DNA of 48,684 bases, taken from NCBI GenBank assembly GCA_021819585.1, contig JAKAQS010000003.1, forward strand, positions 1 to 48,684. Reading direction: 5' to 3'. The notes beneath the pieces were generated by a model. It saw only the letters and a program-made list of their open reading frames with translations, made no database searches and was not told where the DNA came from. Each line of letters starts with the position of its first letter. Position 1 is the stretch's first letter. The position numbers and the translations under genes were made by a program. The DNA comes from Acidobacteriota bacterium. GTDB taxonomy: Bacteria > Acidobacteriota > Terriglobia > Terriglobales > Acidobacteriaceae. Positions 22,313 through 31,017 of the stretch are shown here, piece by piece.

Positions 22313-24214
22313 ATGGATCTGGAGAGCATCGATCGCAAGGAAAAGTTGTCGGCGGCGAAGCTGCACGTCTCGCAGTACGTGGTGGCGGCGGTGCTGGTGG
22401 TGTTGGGCTGCTGGCTGTGGCGGCTGCAGATTCTGGATGCCAACAACTACCGCGTGCTGGCGGAGCAAAACCGTATCCGCAGGGTGCCGGTGCTGGCCCC
22501 GCGAGGACGGATCTTTGACCGCTATGGGCGGTTGTTGGTGGACAACTATCCTTCAGTTACCTGTTTTCTGGTGCGAGACCAGGTCAAGGATATGGAAGCC
22601 GACCTGCCGTTGATTGCCTCCGGTCTGCATCTTCCTTTGGACCAGATTCAAACCACGTTGAGGCACTACCAGTACGCTCCCAAGTATCAGCCAATCCCCT
22701 TGAAGCAGGACATAACCCCCGATGAGCAGGCGTTCATTGCGGCGCACCGGGACGATCTTCCGGAGTTGGAGACGCTGGATGAGCAGCGGCGAGTGTATCC
22801 ACGGGATGGGGTTCTGGCGCACGTGCTTGGCTACGTGGGTGAGGTGAGCGAGTCCGACCTGAATGATGAACGCTACGCCGCCTATGAGCCGGGAGATGTG
22901 GTGGGCAAGTCCGGAATCGAAGAGTCCTACGACGACTGGTTGCGGGGAACCGACGGCTCGCGCGACATCGTTGTGAACTCGCACGGCAAAGAGGTAGGGC
23001 AGATGGGCGAGGAGCTGGCGGCGCCAGGCCACGACCTGCGCCTGACCATCGACCTGGACGTTCAGATGGCCGCTGAACGCGCCATGGAGGGCAAGACCGG
23101 AGCGATTGTGGCCATGGATCCGCACAACGGCGAGATTCTGGCCATGGTCTCGCGATCCGCGTTTGATCCCAATCAGTTTTCGGTGAAGCTGACCTCGGCC
23201 TACTGGCGATCGCTGATGCAGGATCCCAATCATCCCATGATGAACAAGGCGATCCAGGCGCAGTTGGCGCCCGGGTCCACCTTCAAGATCATCATGAGTC
23301 TGGCGGGCCTGCAGGAGAACGTGGCCCAGAACATGAAGGTGATGTGTAACGGAGGCGGCGTCTTCTATGGGCAGTTTCATGCCTGCGACAAGCATCATGG
23401 CCTGGTGGACGTTGAGCACGCGATTCCATGGAGCTGCGATACCTTCTTCTATACCCTGGCGGAGAAGCTGGGAATCGATGCCATCGCCAAATATGCGCAG
23501 AGCGTGGGAATCGGAGAGAAGACCGGGATTGATCTGCCCAACGAGGCTCCCGGGCTGATGCCAACTGTGCTTTGGAAGGAGAAGGTGATGCACCAGCCCT
23601 GGTATCCCGGCGAGGTGATCTCGGTGGGGATCGGGCAGGGAGCGGTTGAGGTGACGCCGCTGCAACTGGCGCGAGCGTTGGGGGGAATCGCCTCCGGCGG
23701 AGCGCTGGTGCGTCCCCACCTGGTCTTCCCCAGCGAGTTGAGCCCGGACGAGCTGGAGGAGATCCAGACGGAGTATCCGGGATCCGGGAACAAGACGATT
23801 CCGCTGTCGCCGCAGAACTGGGAGTTGATCACCGACGCCATGGCGCAGACCACTACGCCCGGAGAGTTTGATACCGCGGGCATGGATCAACTGGCGGGGA
23901 TTGATTTTGCCGGCAAGACAGGAACCGCGCAGGTCATGAGCCACCAGGCGCTGGACCGCACCAATCACGGCCACGATACGGAACCCAATGCCTGGTTTGT
24001 GGGCATGGCGCCCCGGCGCAATCCGGACATCGTGGTGGTCGTGCTGTGGGAGCATGGAGTGTGGGGAGAGCACGCCGCGCGGCTGGCCGCGCAGGTCATC
24101 GATGCGTACGTCACCGAGCAGCGTGAGCGGGCCAGGAATCTGGAGATGCGGGTGGCCGTGCCCAAACTCGAGGGGCAGTCGATTGGGATGGCTGGAACCG
24201 CGCCGTCCGAGTAG
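22313..24214 (+). CDS. mrdA: Penicillin-binding protein 2 (transpeptidase)
   Basis: RRVPVLAPRGRIFDRYGRLLVDNYPS...ATGSTFKI-like APGSTFKIIMSLAGLQE (SxxK), SCDTFF, and FAGKTGTAQV (KTGT). Confidence 0.95.
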   Translation: MDLESIDRKEKLSAAKLHVSQYVVAAVLVVLGCWLWRLQILDANNYRVLAEQNRIRRVPVLAPRGRIFDRYGRLLVDNYPSVTCFLVRDQVKDMEADLPLIASGLHLPLDQIQTTLRHYQYAPKYQPIPLKQDITPDEQAFIAAHRDDLPELETLDEQRRVYPRDGVLAHVLGYVGEVSESDLNDERYAAYEPGDVVGKSGIEESYDDWLRGTDGSRDIVVNSHGKEVGQMGEELAAPGHDLRLTIDLDVQMAAERAMEGKTGAIVAMDPHNGEILAMVSRSAFDPNQFSVKLTSAYWRSLMQDPNHPMMNKAIQAQLAPGSTFKIIMSLAGLQENVAQNMKVMCNGGGVFYGQFHACDKHHGLVDVEHAIPWSCDTFFYTLAEKLGIDAIAKYAQSVGIGEKTGIDLPNEAPGLMPTVLWKEKVMHQPWYPGEVISVGIGQGAVEVTPLQLARALGGIASGGALVRPHLVFPSELSPDELEEIQTEYPGSGNKTIPLSPQNWELITDAMAQTTTPGEFDTAGMDQLAGIDFAGKTGTAQVMSHQALDRTNHGHDTEPNAWFVGMAPRRNPDIVVVVLWEHGVWGEHAARLAAQVIDAYVTEQRERARNLEMRVAVPKLEGQSIGMAGTAPSE

Positions 24215-24242
24215 AAGATGGAGCCCGTAGACTGGATAGACA

Positions 24243-25346
24243 ATGATTCGCTCGCGGTTTCGTGATTTCGACTGGATGCTGCTGGGCCTGGTGATCGTCC
24301 TGTCGATCATCAGTGTGCTGGAGATTCGGTCGGCGACCGGAATGACCAAGTTCCATGGATTTCAGCAAAAGCAGATGGGTTTTCTCGCCCTTGGACTGGT
24401 GGGCATGTTTATCTCTGCCCTGGTGGACTATCATCGCCTGCTGGGGATTGCCTACTGGGCCTATGGCGCCAGCCTGGCATCCTTGCTGGCGGTGCGCTTG
24501 GTGGGAACCAGGGTGCTGGGGGCCAGGCGCTGGATCAACCTGGGCGGCGGGGTCCACTTCCAGCCCTCCGAGTGGGTGCGTCTGGTGCTCATCCTGGTCG
24601 CGGCCCGATTCTTCTGGGAGATCATCGAGAACGGACGCGATCTGAGCTGGAAGGATATCGGCAAGGCGTCCTTGCTGATTGGCCTTCCCCTGCTGTTGGT
24701 GCTCAAGCAGCCGGACCTGGGGACCTCGCTCACCTATCTGCCGGTGCTGGTTGTGGGACTCTTTCTGGGCGGAATACGCTGGAGGCAGGCGGCGATTCTG
24801 GTGGCCGGACTGGCGCTGGCCGGAGGCGCCGGACTCGCCTCCGGGAAGCTTCTCAAACCGTATCAAAGGGCGCGGCTGACAGCGTTTCTCAATCCAGACA
24901 GTGATCCGCAGGCTTCGGGATATCAGATTCGCCAGTCCCTGATCGCGGTCGGTTCGGGGGGATTGTGGGGCAAGGGCGCTAATCACGGAACGCAGACACA
25001 GGGAGACTTTCTGCCCATTCCCTACACGGACTTCATTTTTGCAGCCTTCTGTGAAGAGCATGGGTTTATCGGCGCGATCGGTGTTTTGCTCCTGTACTTC
25101 CTGATCCTCATGCGCCTGATCCAGAATGCGCAGACTGCGGCCGACCCGCCCGGGAGCCTGATCGTGATGGGCGTGGCGGGAGTGCTGCTCTTCCAGATCG
25201 CAGTCAATATCGGAATGTGCGTCGGTTTGATGCCGGTTGCCGGCATTCCACTGCCGTTGATGAGCTACGGTGGATCGTCAGAGATCTACATGTTCGTTGC
25301 GTTGGGGATCGTGATGAATATCCGAATGCGCCGGTTCGTCAATTGA
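24243..25346 (+). CDS. rodA: Rod shape-determining protein RodA (SEDS family)
   Basis: GTRVLGARRWINLGGGVHFQPSEWVRLVLIL...LVLKQPDLGTSLTYLPVL...GKGANHGTQTQGDFLPIPYTDFIFAAFCEEHGFIGAIGVL...PVAGIPLPLMSYGGSSEI. Confidence 0.95.
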   Translation: MIRSRFRDFDWMLLGLVIVLSIISVLEIRSATGMTKFHGFQQKQMGFLALGLVGMFISALVDYHRLLGIAYWAYGASLASLLAVRLVGTRVLGARRWINLGGGVHFQPSEWVRLVLILVAARFFWEIIENGRDLSWKDIGKASLLIGLPLLLVLKQPDLGTSLTYLPVLVVGLFLGGIRWRQAAILVAGLALAGGAGLASGKLLKPYQRARLTAFLNPDSDPQASGYQIRQSLIAVGSGGLWGKGANHGTQTQGDFLPIPYTDFIFAAFCEEHGFIGAIGVLLLYFLILMRLIQNAQTAADPPGSLIVMGVAGVLLFQIAVNIGMCVGLMPVAGIPLPLMSYGGSSEIYMFVALGIVMNIRMRRFVN

Positions 25347-25431
25347 CGCCAGGGGAGCCGAGCGGACCCGGAGTGAAAGAATCTCGATGGGTTACCTCCT
25401 GCTCGTTGGGATTTTCGTGCATACTAGAGTC

Positions 25432-25458
25432 AGGTGATCGGCTATGGAGTGATCACCT
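25432..25458. repeat. Inverted repeat near the start of the rodA-rng intergenic region
   Basis: AGGTGATC-(11 nt)-GATCACCT; 8-bp perfect arms. Confidence 0.6.
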
Positions 25459-26015
25459 TAACGACCGACGCGCGGATGCGACGATCTTCCCGTTGCAGCG
25501 GTACAACAGGTTTTAGAAGGCCGGCCAGGCGCGGATCAACCTCCGAAGGCCGGACAGGTTTTGAGAATGAACGGAAACGGACGGTTAACGGCCCCGCCTG
25601 AGTTCAAGGCTGTGTTGGTCACAAACTCCGTTTACGGCACGATGTCCGAGGGCAGAAGCAGTCGTCCCGCGACAGGCAGCTCAACGCTGGCAAGTTTTTC
25701 TCCCAAGACACGGACACGCGAAGCGCGCTATGTTCGTGGGCGGAAGGTCCAGGGGCTGGAAGCATCCATGGACCAGAGAAGTTCGATCCAGTCTGTGCAA
25801 CAGATGCCTTCCCCGCCCGTGCCTCCGCTACCGGTGTATCCGTAACTCAAGGTCTGTCCGAACGAGAAGAGGCTGCTGCCGGATCCTGACGCAATGCGTC
25901 GGGAGTCCCTCTTGGGCTCTGATGCAGGATGTCGGAGCCAAAGCAGCGTGATCCTTGTCTGTTCTGCCCATAGCCCGCCGGCCGCAAAGGCCGAAGGCAA
26001 GAGGAGAGCAGAACG

Positions 26016-29000
26016 ATGTCGAAAGAGATCTACATATCCAGCACGCCCCATGAGACGAGGCTGGCAATTGTTGAAAAAGAAGAGCTTACAGAAATTTACT
26101 ACGAGCGTGAGAATGAGTACACGCTGGCCGGTTCCATCTACAAGGGGCGGGTAACCCGAGTTTTGCCCGGCATGCAGTCGAGCTTTGTGGATATTGGTTT
26201 GGAACGCGATGCGTTCCTCTATATCACTGACTTCATGGAAGAGACTGACGAGGCTGCGGACTTCGATGCCGCTTCGGGAGGCGAAGGACGGCGAGCCAGA
26301 GGGGATGGTTCTACAGCAGAGGGACGCGGCCGGGCTCGGCGCGATCGGGACAGAGACCGCGAGCGCAGCGGTCGTGAGTCGACTTCAGAGACCCGCGCCG
26401 GGGGAAGGTCTGCCGGCTCTGACGCGAATACCGAAGAGTATGAAAGCGTGGGATCGCGAAGCGATGAGGCGGCGCAAGGGTTGGAAGGAGAGCAACCCGG
26501 GGAAGGTCTCTCCCAGGAGCCTGGAGTCGCAGGGGGCGAGGTCGGCCGGCGCTGGCGTGGACGCCGGGGACGGCGACGGGGACGGAGTGCTGCTGGCGAG
26601 GCGCAGACCGGAGGTCCGGCGCCTGAGGATGCCGGCGAGGAGTTTGACGAAGTTTCTGCTCCACAGCAGGAGAGCCTTGAGCACAGCCTGTATGAGGCGC
26701 GCCACAGTGCTTTGCGCGACGACAGCGACCGCGACCGCGCCGGACGCGATGCCGGCGGTCGCGACCGGGGTGGACGTTTTGAACGGCCAGATGCCGCGCG
26801 GGATCGGTTTGCCGCCCGGGGAGCGCGCCATGCCTCGGCTCAGGAGCAGAGGCTGGATCAGCAGGCCGTCTCGCATGGGGGCGCGCAGGCAGAGCCGTTC
26901 ATCCTGCCGGGCGAGTCGCTGTCCAAGTATCGCCGGGCCGAGCAGAAGGATGCCGGCGCGGAGTCTGCCCATGAGCCGGCCTCCGCTGCCAGGTCTGCCG
27001 ACAACAGGACCCAGACAAAGCCCTCCACGCAGGTAGAGATGCTGCCGGGTTGGGATGGCGGGCAGGTTTTGCCTGGTGAAAGCTTGTCGCGGCTGCGCGA
27101 CGGACAAGGGGCGCCCGGGGAAGAGCGTGAGCGAGACTGGGGTTACGCAGGCAGAGAGGCCAGGCCGGAGGGCCGCGGTGGCCGCGGATTGGATCGCCGG
27201 CGTGCCCGTGACGAAAGACACGGTCGTAACAGCCGAGACGAAGGCGGCAGAGGGTATCGGGCCGAGCTGAGACCGATGGATCCGGCCGAGGCGGTGCTGC
27301 CCCCGGTCAGCTCCGGCCATGATGTGACCGAGAGCGAGTATGAGCCGCTCTCCGCAGGACAGACGGATCTGGCGCCGCTGGAGGGACTCGATACAGCCGC
27401 GGCGCATGAGGCGGAGTTCGAGGAGGCGATCTCGGAACTTCACGATGCCGAACTGCTGGAGGCCGAGGATCTGCCCGACCCCGAGTTTCATGAGACCACC
27501 ATGGAATATGAGCCGGAGGAGAATGCCGCGGTCTCCTTTCGCATGGATCCTTCCGCAGCGCGCGAGTTCCGGCACGGCGGGAGCGTCGCCGAGCCGCAGG
27601 AGCTTGTCTCCCCGGCGCCGGAAGGAGATGCTGCGGCGGGCCTCGAAGTTGCCGCGGGGCAACCGCCCGCTGAGAGAATCGCTGCGCAGCCGCCTGCACG
27701 GCAGACTTCTGACGGTCTGCCGGTTCCCTCCACGCCGGAGGCGGCTTCAGAGACCTCCGTTTCGAGCCTGGCAGCGCACTCTTCCGCGGTTCCGCTGGAG
27801 GGTGATTTTGCTCCCGGTGATGGCCATCTCGAGGAAGAGTTGCTCGATGAGGAGGATCTTGAGTTGGGTTCCCTCCGCGCCGGAGCGCTTGAGGATGAGA
27901 GCGACGAAGAGGTGTTGGAGAATGCCGCGGATCTGGGCAGCATGCTTCGCGATATGACCATCGATGACATCACCGGACAGGGATCAAGGGGGTTGGACGA
28001 GGACGAAGAGGGCGCTTTCGATGATGGAGACGACTTCGAGGAAGACGAGATGGAGTCGACGCTAGACGATGACGGCGAAGAAGGAGGAGTCTCCGGCAGC
28101 GAGATCAGCGAGGTCGAGGAAGAGGAGTTTGCCGAGATATCGAGCTATGACGAAAACGGAACGCCGGAGATGCCCGTCTCCGAGGAGGAGAATCTGCCCG
28201 CTGCGGATGGCGCCGAGGGCGCGGGCGAAGACCAGAATGGGGGCGGCCGAGAAGGAGGCAGACGCGGCCGCAGGGATGGACGGCGTGGCGGCCGGGATCG
28301 CGTTGGCCGGGATCGCCGCGGTGCGCCTCGTCTGGGTGGGCGCGAGCGCGGTGGCAGGGCTTCCGTGCAAGCGACCAATCTGCCCGCGATCAGCGACTTG
28401 TTGAAGCCTGGACAAGAGGTGCTGGTCCAGATCGCCAAGGAGCCGATCGCCAAGAAGGGCGCGCGCATCACCAGTCACATTGCCTTGCCGGGCAGGTTCC
28501 TGGTGTTCATGCCTACGGTGAACCATACCGGCGTGTCGCGCAAGATCGAGAGCGACAGTGAGCGGAGAAGGCTGAAGGAGATTCTGCTTAGCGAGAGAGG
28601 AGATGCCGGCGGCGGCTTCATCGTGCGCACCGCGGCTGCCGGGGCCGGCGAAGAAGAGCTGCGCAGCGATCTTCGCTTCCTTCTCAACTTGTGGGCCGAT
28701 ATCAAGGCGCGCTCGGAGTCCTCCAAGAGTCCGGCGCTGATCTATCACGATCTGAATCTGATTGAGCGTATCCTGCGCGACCAGGTGACGGACAACTTCT
28801 CCGCCATCTGGGTGGATACGGAGACCGAGTATGAGCGCGTTCTGCGCTTCCTGCAACGGTTCCAGCCTAGCCTGATCCGCCGCGTCAAACTTTACACCAA
28901 AGAGACGCCGCTGTTTGAGCAGTTCGGAATCACCGAGGAGATCAATGCGGCGCTGCGCTCCAAGGTGTGGCTCAAGTCGGGTGGCTCGATTGTGATCAAC

Positions 29001-29582
29001 CAGACCGAGGCTCTGGTGGCCATCGACATCAACACCGGCAAATATGTGGGCAAGACGGCTCGGCTGGAGGACACGATCGTCAAGACCAACCTGGATGCCA
29101 TTCCCGAGATTGTGCGTCAGATCCGCCTGCGCGACCTGGGTGGGATCATCATTATCGACTTCATCGATATGGATGAGCGCAAGAACCGGAATCGTGTGAT
29201 GGCCGCGCTGGAGGAGGAGCTCAAAAAGGATCGCGCACCCTCCAAGGTGCTGCAGTTCAATGACTTTGGACTGGTGGCGATTACGCGCAAGCGGGTCAAG
29301 CAGTCCCTCGAACGGACCCTCTCCACCACCTGCAGCGTCTGTGCGGGCACGGGCATGGTCAAGTCCCCCGTGACCGTGTGCAATGACATCTACATCGAGA
29401 TGCGGAAGATGCACAAACTGATCGACAAGGGAGACATCATGCTGCGCGTCCATCCCGAGACGGTCAAGCAGCTCAAGAGCGGCGGAGGAAAGTGGCTCCA
29501 GGAGATGGAAGAGATGTCGGGAAAGACCATCCTGGTGAAGAGCGATCCGAGCCTGCATCCCGAGCAGTTCGATATCCACTGA
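26016..29582 (+). CDS. Ribonuclease E/G family protein with about 710-aa low-complexity insertion in the S1 domain
   Basis: N-terminal MSKEIYISSTPHETRLAIVEKEELTEIYYERENEYTLAGSIYKGRVTRVLPGMQSSFVDIGLERDAFLYITDFMEE; S1 resumes at ISDLLKPGQEVLVQIAKEPIAKKGARITSHIALPGRFLVFMPTV; catalytic region VDTETEYERVLRFLQRF...VAIDINTGKYVGK...GGIIIIDFIDM; Zn-link CSVC. Confidence 0.97.
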   Translation: MSKEIYISSTPHETRLAIVEKEELTEIYYERENEYTLAGSIYKGRVTRVLPGMQSSFVDIGLERDAFLYITDFMEETDEAADFDAASGGEGRRARGDGSTAEGRGRARRDRDRDRERSGRESTSETRAGGRSAGSDANTEEYESVGSRSDEAAQGLEGEQPGEGLSQEPGVAGGEVGRRWRGRRGRRRGRSAAGEAQTGGPAPEDAGEEFDEVSAPQQESLEHSLYEARHSALRDDSDRDRAGRDAGGRDRGGRFERPDAARDRFAARGARHASAQEQRLDQQAVSHGGAQAEPFILPGESLSKYRRAEQKDAGAESAHEPASAARSADNRTQTKPSTQVEMLPGWDGGQVLPGESLSRLRDGQGAPGEERERDWGYAGREARPEGRGGRGLDRRRARDERHGRNSRDEGGRGYRAELRPMDPAEAVLPPVSSGHDVTESEYEPLSAGQTDLAPLEGLDTAAAHEAEFEEAISELHDAELLEAEDLPDPEFHETTMEYEPEENAAVSFRMDPSAAREFRHGGSVAEPQELVSPAPEGDAAAGLEVAAGQPPAERIAAQPPARQTSDGLPVPSTPEAASETSVSSLAAHSSAVPLEGDFAPGDGHLEEELLDEEDLELGSLRAGALEDESDEEVLENAADLGSMLRDMTIDDITGQGSRGLDEDEEGAFDDGDDFEEDEMESTLDDDGEEGGVSGSEISEVEEEEFAEISSYDENGTPEMPVSEEENLPAADGAEGAGEDQNGGGREGGRRGRRDGRRGGRDRVGRDRRGAPRLGGRERGGRASVQATNLPAISDLLKPGQEVLVQIAKEPIAKKGARITSHIALPGRFLVFMPTVNHTGVSRKIESDSERRRLKEILLSERGDAGGGFIVRTAAAGAGEEELRSDLRFLLNLWADIKARSESSKSPALIYHDLNLIERILRDQVTDNFSAIWVDTETEYERVLRFLQRFQPSLIRRVKLYTKETPLFEQFGITEEINAALRSKVWLKSGGSIVINQTEALVAIDINTGKYVGKTARLEDTIVKTNLDAIPEIVRQIRLRDLGGIIIIDFIDMDERKNRNRVMAALEEELKKDRAPSKVLQFNDFGLVAITRKRVKQSLERTLSTTCSVCAGTGMVKSPVTVCNDIYIEMRKMHKLIDKGDIMLRVHPETVKQLKSGGGKWLQEMEEMSGKTILVKSDPSLHPEQFDIH

Positions 29583-29651
29583 GGGCAGAGCATGGCTTCG
29601 ATCGGGGGTCCGCCTTGAAGGCGTGGACCACGGAGCGGCAATGAGCCAAGG

Positions 29652-29696
29652 CAGGAAGCAAGAGCGGCGACCCTCGGTCGCCGCTCTTGCTTCCTG
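29652..29696. terminator. Bidirectional perfect hairpin between convergent rng and trxB
   Basis: CAGGAAGCAAGAGCGGCGAC-CCTCG-GTCGCCGCTCTTGCTTCCTG; 20-bp perfect stem, 5-nt loop, no T-tract. Confidence 0.65.
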
Positions 29697-29733
29697 GTGC
29701 TTGTTCCAACCTTTTCGATCTCGCGCCGCGCAC

Positions 29734-30690
29734 CTATCTTCCCATCTCTTCCAGGTATCGTTCCACTTCGAGGGCGGCCATGCAGCCGGTTCCGGCGGCG
29801 GTGATCGCCTGGCGGTAGCGGCGGTCCTGAACATCCCCGCAGGCATAGACGCCGGCGATGCGCTCGCCCTGGAACGTGACGAAGACGTTGTCCTGGGTCT
29901 GGATGTAACCGTCCGCATCCAGATCCAATTGGCCATGGAAGGCGCGGGCGTTGGGCGTATGGCCGATGCCCAAAAACATGAAGCTCACCGGCAGCGTCCA
30001 GCGCTCACCGGTCTTCTTGTTCAAGAGATGGATGCCCTTCAGCTCCTTTTCCTCAACTCCCAGACACTCTTCGACAACGGTATTGCGAAGAAGTTCGATT
30101 CGGGGGTGAGCCGTAGCTCTTTCCAGCATGATGCGGGAGGCGCGGAAGTGATCGCTGCGATTGATCAGCGTCACTTTGGTGGCAAAGCGGGTGAGGAAGA
30201 GCGCCTCTTCCATCGCGCTGTCTCCACCGCCAATGACGGCGATCTCCTTGCCGCTGGCGAAGAACCCATCGCAGGTCGCGCAGGAGCTTACGCCGAAGCC
30301 GATCAGCGCCTGCTCGGAGGGAAGCCCCAGCCAGCGCGCGGAGGCTCCCGAGGCGATGATGAGAGAGCGGGTGTGAATGGTCTCTTTGCCGATGCCCAAA
30401 CTGAAGGGCCGGGTGGCGAGATCCACCCGGGTGACATGAGCCATGCGCAGCTCAGCGCCGAAGCGAACCGCCTGCTTTTTCATGTTCTCGATCAGCTCGG
30501 GGCCCTGGATTCCCTCCGGCCAGCCAGGGAAGTTTTCCACTAGCGTGGTGATGGCGAGCTGCCCGCCTGGCTCGTGACCCTCCAGAACCAGGGGCTTCAG
30601 GTTGGATCTTGCGGCGTAGATGGCTGCGGTGAGCCCGGAGCAGCCTGAGCCCAGAATGACGGTATCGCGAAGTTCGTTCGGAGTGGACAT
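29734..30690 (-). CDS. trxB: Thioredoxin reductase (NAD(P)/FAD-dependent)
   Basis: DTVILGSGCSGLTAAIYAARSNLKPLVLEGHEPGGQLAITTLVENFPGWPEGIQGPELIENM...SSCATCDGFFASGKEIAVIGGGDSAMEEALFLTRFATKVTLI. Confidence 0.95.
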   Translation of the reverse strand: MSTPNELRDTVILGSGCSGLTAAIYAARSNLKPLVLEGHEPGGQLAITTLVENFPGWPEGIQGPELIENMKKQAVRFGAELRMAHVTRVDLATRPFSLGIGKETIHTRSLIIASGASARWLGLPSEQALIGFGVSSCATCDGFFASGKEIAVIGGGDSAMEEALFLTRFATKVTLINRSDHFRASRIMLERATAHPRIELLRNTVVEECLGVEEKELKGIHLLNKKTGERWTLPVSFMFLGIGHTPNARAFHGQLDLDADGYIQTQDNVFVTFQGERIAGVYACGDVQDRRYRQAITAAGTGCMAALEVERYLEEMGR

Positions 30691-31017
30691 GCAGATTTGA
30701 TTTTATCGCTTCGCAATCGGTTCCAGATTCAAGCCGAAGCGTGGCGCGGGGCCGGCAGACGGCGAATGGGCGGCCGGTGAAGCAGCTTCAGTGTAGGTGT
30801 ACCCAATGCCTGGACCGCTATGGGCGTTTTCCCCAACGAAAACGCCTCTGCAAGCCCTTTTGGGGATGCCCGTCAACGCTGAACGCTCTATAGAGGCCGG
30901 ATCCGCAGGAGCATCTCCGGCAGAGCCATCACCCCACGCGCCGCCGCTTGCTTTGGCGAAGGATCGAAACGAGCTACCCAGGCAATGCTCCAGGCCGTGG
31001 TCCAGAGGACAACGGCC

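Noticed and set aside
22553-24349. 598-aa minus-strand ORF antisense to mrdA
   Set aside because: Shadow of the PBP2 coding frame; no domain.
26280-28370. RNase E/G insertion considered as a coding tandem repeat array
   Set aside because: Composition is biased, but apart from the LPGESLS motif there is no regular repeat unit.
28062-29936. 624-aa minus-strand ORF antisense to RNase E/G
   Set aside because: Low-complexity shadow ORF opposite a strongly supported coding frame in GC-rich DNA; no recognisable domain.
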